A DNA stretch of 64,000 nt from Leptodontidium sp. MPI-SDFR-AT-0119 (taxonomy: Eukaryota; Ascomycota; Leotiomycetes; Helotiales; Leptodontidiaceae): NCBI GenBank assembly GCA_020726505.1, contig JAHLEZ010000026.1, positions 62,001-126,000 on the forward strand, in the 5' to 3' direction. Each line of letters opens with the position of its first letter. Position 1 is the first letter of the stretch. This document shows, one piece after another, positions 45,533-55,826 of the stretch. The notes under the pieces were generated by a model that was given only the letters and a program-made list of their open reading frames with translations, searched no databases and was not told where the DNA came from. A program made the position numbers and the translations under genes.

Positions 45533-47786
45533 ATACAGTAAAAAACCGATTCTTCTAACGAAGTCGTTACTAGGATTTTATCTTAACTTTAAGAGAACGA
45601 TACCTTTTACCCTATGAGATACTTTTCTAAGACTATAATAGACCCCGAGCTTAATTACCCGATTCATAATAAAGAGATACTAGTGATTTTCCGGTTATTT
45701 AAGTAATATCACTTAGAGCTTTTAGGTGCCTAAAAGAATATCCTTGTTTACATAAACTACTGAGCCTTAAAGTATTTTATGATTACTAAGGATCTTACGG
45801 CTAAGTAGGCTTAATAGGCTAAGTTCTTTGCGGATTTTCATTTCACGATTATGTATCGTATCGGGACAATTAATACGTTGGCTAATACCTTGTCTCATTG
45901 AGATTAAGACCTTACGGCTACGAAGGCACGCAAGCGGGCTATCCGTAATTAACAGCTAATTCCGACCAACAAAATTAACCCGCGAGTCGCCAGTGATCTC
46001 TAGCTCTCTATCGTCGATCCCATAAACGCTTATATTAAAGTTGTAAAAACGATACCCCTAGCACTTGTAAAGGTCATGATCCCGGATCACGACGCTGAGC
46101 CATGTGACGACTTAAAGCTAGAACCCGAGCCTAATATAGGAGTACTAATCGACCCGGAGACGCCTACCGCGGAAGAGCTAAACCCTAACTCCACGGTAGC
46201 GTATAACATCGCGAAATACGACGTTATTGATTAAGTGCTTTTGGCTAATAAGTCGTCTTTTTCGCTAGAGCTTCTTTAATAAAAAGCTAGGGAGTAGTCG
46301 CTAGATTACGAGCTAGTAAACGACAAGTTACTTTTCTAAGGCCGCCTAGAAGTGCCCTTAGAATTACTAAAGCTTTATATAATACTTATTCGCTATGTAT
46401 ATTCCTAACCTTTAATAGCATACGCAGGAATTGGAAAGATAAAGGCGTTACTAAGTCGTAAATATTATTAGAACGGTCTTATTATAGACATAGCTTAATA
46501 CGTAGTAAATTGTAGTTGCTCTCGACAAAAAGCCCGTAAGGATAAGACCCCTGGCTTCCTATACCCCTTACTAATCCCTGCTTAGCCATATTAATACCTT
46601 ACGATGGACTTTACGAAGCTATTACTAAACAAGCACGGTTATAACTTCGCTATAATTATCGTTAACCGCTTGTTTAAGAAACTGGTCTCGATACCTTATA
46701 TCGATATAATTACAGTTAAGGGCATAGCTATTTTCTTCCTTGTTTATTAGACTTAGTACTTTAGTATGCCGAATTTTATTATCTCGGACTAAGGACCTTA
46801 ATTCGTTTCCTTTTTTTAGAAGAAGTATTATCGTATCCTCGGGATTAAGGTAAAGCTAACGATAGCGTATAACCCGAACGTTAACGGCCAAACGGAGGTA
46901 ACGAACTAATATATTAAGCAATAGCTTCGTCTCTTTTATTATTATTACTAAGATAATTAAAGTAACCTCTTACTAATTATGGACATTACTTAACTAATGT
47001 TACCGCACGAGTCCCTAGGCCGCCTATCTCTTTTTTAGTTACTTAACGGCGTTAAGCCAAGGACTTCCTAAGACCTAGTTAACTTAAAGCCTTTAGTTAT
47101 AGTAATAAAGAAACTTAATCGTAAGAAGGCTCTCTAAGTAGTATTACGAATAAAGGAGGTTACGGAAGTTACATAATTATTCCTTAAGAATTAATAAGAG
47201 AAAATAAAACAACTAGCGAATCGTGGGCGATACGTTATTAACTAGGACGTTAGCGACCTAATACTAATAAATACTCGGAACTAGAATATTAACTAATCCT
47301 TAAGGAAGCTCTCTAATAAGTAGTACGGCCTAATTAAAATAATCGCTAAGGAAGGAGAGAGTTAGAAAGTTAAGCTACTAAAGGATTAGTTAATTTACCC
47401 CGTTTTTTACTCGCACTCGCTTCGTAAGTACGTCGACGACCCCCTACCGGGACAAGCTAGAGCTACGCTGGCACTTATTTAGCTATTGCCTAAGTAGAAT
47501 GAGTAGGAAATTAAAGGTATCTTAGGCTTTAAAGTTATGCGAAATAAGCTATTTTATCGCATTAAGTGTCTAGGCGCTAACGAAGACCTGGAGTAGTACT
47601 TATGCTCGGATGCTATGATAGCTTCGCATATGATTAAGAGGTTTTACCTAAAGCATCCGAATGCCAAAGGCCCGCCAAGAGCTTTCCTAAAGTGGCTAGA
47701 GGCCTATAACGCTAGTATCGACGACTACAACGACCTCGAGGATGACACAGTTATGGCTATAACTGCGCGAACGCAGTTTTTTAAGA

Positions 47787-47800
47787 GGGGGGGGGGGGGG
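47787..47800 (+). other. Polypurine tract of the gypsy element (14 G)
   Basis: AAGA followed by fourteen G, three bases before the 3' LTR. Purine tracts at this position prime plus-strand DNA synthesis. Confidence 0.7.
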
Positions 47801-47803
47801 TAA

Positions 47804-48105
47804 TATTACGACTTACGATACGCCTCGTATTTTAACCGACACGGGCTCGTAGCATCGCTAGCTATGCGACGGCGCTAAGCCTAATAGGGAAGACTAGGTG
47901 GCGAGCCTGCGACATGTTAACGTGAATGGCACTCGACTACGCTAGGCCCTATTAGGAGGGTTCTTTATATATATATACTCGAGCCCTCCCTTACGGAGAG
48001 CTCTCCTTTCCTCCTTGTCTTTTCTTCTCGATTCTAAGCGTAGCTATAGGTCCAAATACAAAGCTTGAGTCAACTCGCCGTATCAACCTTTGGCCAGCCG
48101 TAACA
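47804..48105 (+). repeat. 3' LTR of the gypsy element
   Basis: 302 bp, see 5' LTR. Ends AGCCGTAACA. Confidence 0.88.
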
Positions 48106-48538
48106 ATTAAATAATAAGTTTTACTTTTAGCGAAAAATATTAAAATAATCTATTTTAATAAGAGGCTAAACTACTAATTCCTAAAACTATTTAGAATTAT
48201 CGAGAGGATTAAAAGCAAGTATATAAGCTAAAGTTACTCTTAAAGTATTGTGGGAGGGATAAAGCCCAATAAACCACACAACAAGAGAGGTAGCATGTAG
48301 TGAGGTACAGGAGGGATTCTAGGTGTAGGAAATCGCGGATCAATCAAATCTAAAGATAACACATATCTAAAGAGCATGAAAAGTCGAGTGAGGGGAGGAG
48401 AAAAAAGTGTATTTGATAAATATCTGTAAACGTTCTTGGTTGTTGAGTTGTTTTCAAGTGTTGAGCTCTTTTATGTAGAAAGAGCCTATCCGGTCAGGTG
48501 ACAAAGGAGCTACCGAGAGCCTTCCCCACCACAGTATA
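48106..48538. other. Sequence between gypsy and Fot1-like element, possible LTR cut by Fot1
   Basis: 48,106-48,248 is AT-rich. From 48,249 a TGTGGGAGGG start leads through a non-RIP stretch to the Fot1 insertion point. The other side (50,361-50,396) ends ATATATCCCTCCTA, a plausible LTR end (CCCTCCCACA-like). This suggests an older LTR of about 330 bp interrupted by the Fot1-like element. Not proven. Confidence 0.35.
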
Positions 48539-48739
48539 AGTCCCCCCCCCCTTTCCGGCCACCCCTAGTTTCCGGCCACCTCGCTTAACTCACTGCCATT
48601 TACACCCTCTCACTTTAATAATTAATAACTTCTTTATTCTTTAATTAATTCTTTTAAAATTTAGAATTTTTATTCTTATTATAATAAAGCCTTAATACAC
48701 TGAGTACGACATTTGCTATACACTTAGAGAGGTAGAGAA

Positions 48740-50130
48740 TAAAAAGTCCTTACGAAAGGCTGCCCTAAAGTAAGGAGTTCCTAGGTTTACACTACAAGGC
48801 CGACAATTCACTTCCGAATTACACTAGGAAGGCGCTAGCCATCTTCAAAGGCTTCCTATAGTAATTAAAGATCGATTAATTAAATAGGTTCTTAATTAAG
48901 AGGCCCTCAGTCGTGGTATTACTTATACATAAATTAAGGTTTTTAAAGAACGACTTCTAATTCTTTAAGGGGACTATTTACCACTCGGAAAGAAGTAGAT
49001 ATACCGGTTTTTAGCACGCCACCTTATTCTCAAGACTAAAAGGTAATATAACGTTAATTTAGTACGTGTAAATTACGCTATAACTAAGGTTATTTAATTA
49101 TAGTTTTAAAAACTAGAGGTCCTAGTAATTAAGGTAATTCTAGCTACGTAACAATAGAATATAAACGAAACTGGTATTATAAAAGATTATAGAGCTAATA
49201 AATATATTATAGGGTATACTAAACGAGCAAGAGTTCAAGGGAAATAGCCTAGTTTATATGCCTGGACCTTGTTAATCGAGTGTGTGTTAGCTATAAGAGC
49301 GTTAACTAAATCTCTTATAATTTATAAGGGCAAAACTGTTTAATAATAATAGTTTCCGGCTTAATCAGACTTATTTAAGTCTTGGCACTTTACTATAACA
49401 AAAAATAGGTAGACAACTAATACTACTACTCTTAAATAACTTAAGAAGATATTTATTCCGTAAACTAAACCACGTGATTATTTAGCTTAATTACTTATTC
49501 TAGATAGCTATAGTAGTTATAAGACTACTGAATTCTTATAGAGGTACTGTGAGCATAATATATACCTTTTGTTTTTACTTATATATACGTCACACGTCTT
49601 ATAACCTTTAGATTTATTGATTTTCTCTTTACTAAAGGCTACCTACCGAAAAGAGCTATATATATTAAGTTCTTTAATTAATTTAACACTAATTAGAAAG
49701 CGCAACTTTCTTTTATATTATTAAAAGGCACGCAAAGCTAGTATTACACTTAGTAATATTAAGGCTAGTTAGAAAGCTAGTGGGTTATAGCCAGTCTCTG
49801 CTGCCAAGCCTTTAATGAGTCGATTATTACTAGAAAATAGTAATAAACTAATCGAACCGACTTCTCAAGAGATATTTACCTTACTTTTAAAGCCTTTAAA
49901 AACACCTTTACCTTTCTCTACTTTAAAAGGCCAAAGAGATCTTTACTTAAGATTACATACTTTAGCGAATTTATTCTATAACTAACTTCTAACTTAACGT
50001 GTACTTTTTAAGAAGATTACTAAGGGGTTTAACTAAAAGGATTTTGATTTAGGGCAGGCTAATATGCGGATTTAAGAGCTAGAGGCTAAATTAGAGTAGT
50101 CGAAGCTAAAGAAACGTAGGAAGGTTTAGA
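48740..50130 (+). pseudogene. Fot1/pogo-like transposase, RIP-inactivated
   Basis: Readable through many stops. DDE_1-type motifs: Asn-Ile-Asn-Glu-Thr-Gly-Ile near 49,158 (Asp changed to Asn at the first catalytic position), Leu-Asp-Ser-Tyr-Ser-Ser-Tyr with the second Asp at 49,503, then Tyr-Thr-Ser-His-Val-Leu-stop-Pro-Leu-Asp-Leu, where pogo transposases have the third acidic residue. Not functional. Confidence 0.75.
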
Positions 50131-50308
50131 TAAGTCTAAATTCTAAGTTTATTATAATATATATTATTTAAGAGGCTTAAATTACAACTAGAGATCGTGA
50201 AATTAAAGCTATAAAATCAGAATTAAAAGGAGATTTAGACTCTACGGAGTTAATAATAGAAGTTAATGTAGCGTAGAGTTATTAGGTAAAGAATAGAAGG
50301 TACTGAAA

Positions 50309-50360
50309 TTAAGCGAGGTGGCCGGACACCAGGTGTGGCCGGAAAGGGGGGGGGGGGACT
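50309..50360 (-). repeat. Right inverted repeat of the Fot1-like element
   Basis: Reverse complement matches 48539-48588 except for the length of the C run and a few bases. Confidence 0.85.
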
Positions 50361-50362
50361 TA

Positions 50363-52294
50363 ATAGATTATATAATGTCTTTTATATATCCCTCCTAAAG
50401 CCGTACTAATAAAAGCCCGGCGAATCGCTAAAGGCAATTTAACTTGACCTTATAAGCAAAGAAAAGATATTGTTAATTAAGAGATTAACGAATAAAACAA
50501 GGAAAAGAGTAATATCTTATTAAGTAAAAAAGGTTAAGACTAATATATAATTCTTAAGAACTAAAAAAGAACTTTATAAACCTTTAAAAAGAAATTAATA
50601 GGTTAAAGGTGTAAGACGCCACCGAAAGGGCGGCGAAGCGTTAGCGAAGGGGATAATTAAAACTCCTTGTTTCCCCTTATAAGTTCCTTAAGATAAAGGT
50701 CTAATTACACTTTAAGCTTTCGTTAACTAATTGCTAAATAAATTATAATATTATATATCTTTTTGCTTTTTCTTATGAGGTTTTATAATTTTATAAGCGC
50801 ACTATATTCTTTAATATTATATACCTTTTGGCTTTTACTTTTAAGGTTTTACAGTTTTAAGGGTACATTCGAAGTTATAATTTAAGCAGTAGTACTTAAG
50901 GGGAAGAAGAGTTATATTAATTAACTATATTATAAATCCTTTATTAATTACCCCTCGCTAGTTAAGTGCTAGTACTTTACTAAAGATTCACTTATTAAAA
51001 GAACTTTAATAAAAAACTTAAAAGATTAAGGATTTGTTCGTTTTATAAAGTAATAAGGGCCTTACCCTCCGTAATAACAATGACTTTAATTACTAAAACC
51101 TTAGTATTAAAATCAGGCTTAAATCTAGGGGTAATAAAGTAAATTTATTAAAGATCCTTTGTTACAGGTTAATAGGCAATTCGCTAGCGAATACTATAAT
51201 ATACTTATAAATTAGAGTTCCTTAACCTTAATAATTAACTACTTATTACCATTTTATAAAGTAGTAAAACCCTTCTTTAAGACAGCGAGTATACTAAAGT
51301 ATAACAAATTAATAACTAATAAAAAGCTAGCGCTTAGCTCTTTTATAAAGAAACTACGAGTTTCTAAAAAGACTTTAAGACTGTAGTATTAATAACCTTA
51401 TTAACGGAAGTACTATAACGCTTATCGAGGTCGAAAGTAGCTTAAGTAGTGTCGAGGTTAGCTTAAGTAATTTCCTTTTCACGGAATTAAGTGGCAGCTT
51501 TCTCTAGTCGAGCGAGGGAATCTTTTAGTTTCACTGGGACCTCGCTAATTATTAGCCTGTACCTCGCCGATTAAAAGAAAATTTTGACTTATAAATTCGC
51601 AAGACTTCGCCTTTTTATAATAATTAATATATTTTTTAGTATTTAAATTTACGTTAGTAAAATATATAAGATTAAGGAACTAAGAGATCTCGCCTATGTA
51701 ACGTAAGTAAAGAATATTACGAGTATTTATATAATTAATCGTACTACGTCTCCTCAACTTAATACGAGTGTCCTTAATACCGTTAAACCAAGTACTCTCG
51801 AGTCGAATACTATCCTTATTCTCCTTAAACTCTTTATCTCTATTATTAGTCTAAACCTTAATATTATTATTATCCTTAAAGCCTTTAGCATATCACCGAC
51901 ATTTACCTAGTAGTTCACGGGCGTTAATTAAGGTAAACGACTAGCTAGGTGTCCCGGCCGAATCAGGCTTATTAAGCTTATATTTCTTGAGATTCTTATT
52001 TAAAATCGCCGGTTAAACCCTTATTAAAAGCGAGACATCCCTAAATTAAAAAAAGGAATATAACTTACTTTTAATTATAATTATTAATCTTATTATTTAC
52101 TTTAAAAGGTTAAGAAAGCTAAGAAGAATATATACGAAAAAATAAATAATAGCCGCTACTAGTGTTTGTTTACCTCGCGTTATCTCTCCCTTAAAATTCA
52201 CCTTTAAGTTAAGTATATAAATTTAAGCTCGCTAGCGAGTCGTCGCAAAAACTTCGGTTATTATCACTTTTTTACCCTTACTTTCAAAGACAAA
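50363..52294. other. AT-rich repeat island
   Basis: Stops in all frames and strong A/T bias. No element recognised. Probably RIP-damaged transposon remains. Confidence 0.4.
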
Positions 52295-52299
52295 AGTGC

Positions 52300-52463
52300 T
52301 GTCGTACAGGCACGGGGATGCGGCACACCATGGCGCTGCTGAGTCAGCACCCCCTATTCGTGTATGTAGTTAGTTACTCCCTACGAGCCTCCTTTTACAG
52401 AATTTAGACAACCTCACCACCACCTTTGAGAGCACCTACTTTATACTCCACTTCTATACCACA
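52300..52463 (+). mobile_element. Short LTR-like insertion (copy 2) with target duplication AGTGC
   Basis: 164 bp, TGTCGTACAGG...ATACCACA, flanked by AGTGC (52295-52299, 52464-52468). Inverted relative to copy 1 at 45371-45532, with which it shares its whole length with some substitutions. Confidence 0.85.
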
Positions 52464-52689
52464 AGTGCTTAAAAGGGGAGATATTATAATAGCACGTGCC
52501 CTAGTGCTTATACCTTATATATATACGTGTAAAGTAAGGAAGAAGTAATCTTCCTTCCTTAGTAATTAGCTTTTATATTATATAACATTACTAACTATTA
52601 TTTAGTGTCTCTTTAGCTAATTTATTATACTAAAGTCACCTCAGCGTGCTAGTGATCATTACACATTTTCCGGTCTATTAAAGATCTTG

Positions 52690-53880
52690 CTCGCGACGGC
52701 GAGCATGCCACCCGTGAAACAGGTGAGGTGCTGTAAGTCGGGGCTGAAGCGCGGGTCCTCACTTGCTGCGAGGTCGACGATGCCGGAGATGAAGAGGTCT
52801 TCGTCGTTTACTATTATAAGGCGGAAGAAGAGGTTTTGTTTGGCTACTTTGATGAATTTCTAGTGGAACTTCATTTGTCCGCCTAGTAGCATAAATTACT
52901 GCGAAAGTTAGAGTGGGAGCTTCGAAATAAGGGGGTTTGCTTACCTTGGGGAGGTACTCGTATGTGGAGTTTGCTAAGGCTCCGAGAGTCAACTGTTCTT
53001 CTCCTCCAATGCAAAGAGAGCCTAGAAGAACACTATGATTGTATCTTGCTGAATCAACCATCGCTGGTTATATTCTTAGAAGAATTGTATCATCCTGCCA
53101 TTTCTCCAGCTCATTTATAATCTTCTGAATCCCGTCGAAATACTTATCGTTCCTAGTTAATTATCTGGGCCAATCGAGTAAATTCAAGAGCAAGAGAACC
53201 TAACACCGCGAGCACAATCGAGCCACTAGCTGAATGATCTCGAATCTCTGGATCGGACCTGCAAAATTTAGTAAGCCGTCCTAAGTAAGATCTAGAGTTT
53301 CCTTACGCAGACCACGTAAAATGTGGTGTGGGCATCTGATTTGGGGTATCAAAAGTCGTATAAAGGACCTCCCCAAGCTCAACGGCCTTCTCGACCAAAA
53401 TAGGATACCTCTCCCCACTCAAATCCCACGCCGATAGAAATCCCCCTAGGTATCTAATCGTCGTCTCGAAAAGATTCATATTACGGCCCTCCTTGTGCGT
53501 AAAATCTATATTCTTTAACTCCCCCAGCGCCAACTTGAATTCGTCTTTCAAGCCCGTAATCCATAACGTGTCGAGGGAATCCACCATCGTAGCCGCCCAC
53601 CCGCAAAAGGGCGTCTTAAATCCTCCTGCGAAGGGTCGCAATTGGTCTTTTGCCCACACTTGACCCTTATACCCCTTTCATAAATGCAGAATCGCATCTC
53701 TGATTTCCTTTAGTCGTCCCTCGCGGATCTCCTTCTGCCTCGCTGTTTCAGGGACAGGATCATGCTAGATCTTTGGGATCTTCTTCGCTCGTCCGCGTAG
53801 GAGGGGTATAATGGTCTCGGGAGGGTATTTCTCGGGGTATCATAAATCAATTTTCTCTTTCTTGAGTGCTATATAAGGTT
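52690..53880 (-). pseudogene. GH47 alpha-1,2-mannosidase relic
   Basis: Minus-strand fragments match class I alpha-mannosidase: Pro-Phe-Cys-Gly-Trp-Ala-Ala-Thr-Met-Val-Asp-Ser-Leu-Asp-Thr-Leu-Trp, Phe-Glu-Thr-Thr-Ile-Arg-Tyr-Leu-Gly-Gly and Phe-Asp-Thr-Pro-Asn-Gln-Met-Pro (53303-53659), then Thr-Leu-Gly-Ala-Leu-Ala-Asn-Ser-Thr-Tyr-Glu-Tyr-Leu-Pro near 52,950. The frame extends upstream to about 53,880 with a TAG and a TGA where Gln and Trp are expected, and a frame change with a possible intron at about 53,060-53,290. Normal GH47 proteins trim N-glycans in the secretory pathway. This copy lacks most of the catalytic domain. Confidence 0.7.
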
Positions 53881-55826
53881 GGTAAGCTTACTGCTCTTGC
53901 TTAAGCGCTAATTACCCTCGGCTCACCCTCGGCTCAGTTAACTCGCCTAAGCATCCTGATCACCCTGGGCACCCTGAGCACCTCACCTAAGTAGGCCTAA
54001 TCATCCTGAGCAAGATTTACTACATCGTCACGTGTTCTAACCTCTCACTTTTTGGCTAATTATACTTAATCTAGGCCACAGCTAAATCGCCATACGTGAA
54101 TTACTAAGCCGCTATACGCTAAGCAAGCGAACCGAAAATAAAGGGTATATTTATCACTACTAAAACTTATAAAAATGACTATATATAGTGTATAACTAAA
54201 ATTATGCTAGCTTATTAAAATCATTATCTACTTTAAAGTCCATATCTTAGATATATACCTTAATCCCGCTAATTACCTCCCGTTATATCATAACCGCAGC
54301 AATTATAGTAACATCTTTAATACTATTTGTCTAATATACTAATAAAATGCCCGTATATATAAATAGTTTTAATTTTTATTCACAGGGGTAATTATATAAT
54401 TATAAATATTTATACTATACATAAGTTGCCCTTGTCACGCAGTACAAATCAATACCGCACGGCAAGGTTAATAAATAATACTCGCCAAGTCAATAGATTT
54501 TTAACGTATAGCGGTTTAGCAATTCACGTATAGCGATTTAACTGTGGCCTTAATCTAACCTCCGTTTTCTCTTATCATTTTCGTCAAGTTTTAACAAAAA
54601 TACTTAAGAAGTTTAAACAAGTTCCTAGATCCCAATGTAAACACTTTTCTAAAAATTTTTATACAAAATACACCTAGTACTTGGTTTACAGTGTAAGTTA
54701 CTTTAGCATAAGTGCCCTTAAAGAGAGGACTACTCCTCCCTCTTTAATTCCTTTTATAATGACGCGTACGAGCAGGGTCGAGGATAAGTCGAGTAAGACG
54801 TACTGTCCTGGTCTCGTAAAAGAATGCTTATTTTCGAGGATCTAAAGCGAAGGAAAGGAGAGAAATTATAAGAGGGGTGTCAGGGCGCGTTTGACGCTAC
54901 TGGGTCAGGTGAGGGTCCGTCTAGGCGCCTGATATGGGCTTGGCTAGTCACGTAGCAGCTACAACCGTCACATTAAGACAATGCCTTTATTCGAGTATCT
55001 AAAGCTAAGGAAAGAAGAGAAGAAGAGACACGAATAGTCTCATATATATACAGGGTAGCCAGCCATGTGTGGCTTCTTGAGCTAGGCTCAAGAAGGTCAA
55101 GAAAGGGTCTAGGTGCATGGCACATAACACTGGAATTGTCACAATAATTATAAAATACCTCATACGTAAACTCGAAGTCTCGTAACGTGTCTTGAAGCAA
55201 CCCTACGGCTACTAAGCATAAGTTATGTAACCTGGTAAACTTATATACACGCAACTTTCATCGTAACTTGCATGACGCTCCGCTAGCCCTCCCCAGGTGC
55301 TACTGCCGTAGGGGCCGTCCCATTAATTATAATAAATTGAATTGACGTCTAATTCTAGTGACGCGAAATATATGAATTCAACTCCGCATGCTCGACAATG
55401 CCACAATCTCACTTAATTTCGGTGCCTTGTCAGCTAATCTAAAGGTCTTTGTATGAGTAGGGGCGCCTTGAAATCAAGTAAAGTCAAAAGGAGACTCAAA
55501 GAGGATGCCACTCAAGGACTTGACTCTGGAGACAGCCACATAATCCAGCCCAACCACAAAGTCCTTCCTAGCAATATTAAGAACTGCTTGATCTGTCATG
55601 CACTGTGCTTTGTGTACAGTCATGGCAAAGGCCACGGTTCAATGGAAACTGTGTGCGGTGACACTAAGCGGCGCCACGGGCACCGGGGCTGCAAACTTGG
55701 TTGAGGAGCGTTTGCTTGCGTCGCTCAGAAGAGGCGTATTCGGTGGTGTTATGGAGAAGCCTTAGTTGGCTCTCCTAGGGTTTCGATTTCTTAGCAGCGG
55801 AGGGTACAGCGAAATTAACCCTCAAT
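53881..55826. other. AT-rich island and repeats, no intact gene
   Basis: A short CACCCTGAGCACC-type repeat lies at 53,920-54,000, AT-rich DNA at 54,060-54,750. Two related segments at about 54,815-54,880 and 54,975-55,030 share ATCTAAAGCGAAGGAAAG-type sequence, which looks like duplicated LTR pieces. An open frame at 55453-55704 has no family resemblance. The 3' end of the Clr5 gene lies beyond 55,800. Confidence 0.35.

Larger units (their letters stand above)
42380..47803 (+). pseudogene. Gypsy Gag-Pol, RIP-inactivated
   Basis: Read across many stops and frame breaks. Gag at about 42,440-42,900. Knuckle remnant near 43,150-43,200 (Tyr-Leu-Tyr-Tyr-Ser-Lys-Thr-Gly-His-Trp-Ala-Ser-Asp-Cys), in which Tyr replaces the first cysteines. 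Reverse transcriptase with Val-Asp-Tyr near 44,645 and the active site Tyr-Ile-Asn-Asn (44,935-44,946) in place of Tyr-Ile-Asp-Asp. Integrase near 46,580-46,900 (Asn-Gly-Gln-Thr-Glu). C-terminal chromodomain-like tail (about 47,500-47,800: Asn-Lys-Leu-Phe-Tyr-Arg-Ile-Lys ... His-Pro-Asn-Ala-Lys-Gly-Pro-Pro-Arg), of which 62 codons (47615-47803) are still open. The Asp-to-Asn and Cys-to-Tyr changes are G-to-A, as in RIP. Confidence 0.82.
41353..48105 (+). mobile_element. Ty3/gypsy LTR retrotransposon (chromovirus-like), RIP-degraded
   Basis: Two 302-bp LTRs (41353-41654 and 47804-48105) share TATTACGAC...CGTAACA ends (originally probably TGTTACG...CGTAACA). They differ at many sites that are mostly C/T or G/A, so the element is old and RIP-mutated. 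The internal region holds Gag, reverse transcriptase, integrase and a chromodomain-like C-terminus, with a run of fourteen G (47787-47800) as polypurine tract just before the 3' LTR. It contains a younger LTR-like insertion at 45371-45532. I did not find a clean target duplication. Confidence 0.88.
48539..50360 (+). mobile_element. Fot1/pogo-like DNA transposon, RIP-degraded
   Basis: 1822 bp with inverted repeats of about 50 bp (48539-48588; 50309-50360) that start AGTCCCCCC and hold two copies of a TCCGGCCAC motif. TA flanks both ends (48537-48538, 50361-50362), the pogo/Tc1 duplication. The size and AGTC ends fit Fot1-like elements of ascomycetes. A transposase remnant is on the plus strand. 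Confidence 0.85.

Noticed and set aside
41348..48110. A target duplication for the gypsy element
   Set aside because: CTATT on the left and ATTAA on the right do not match; RIP may have changed them, so none is claimed.
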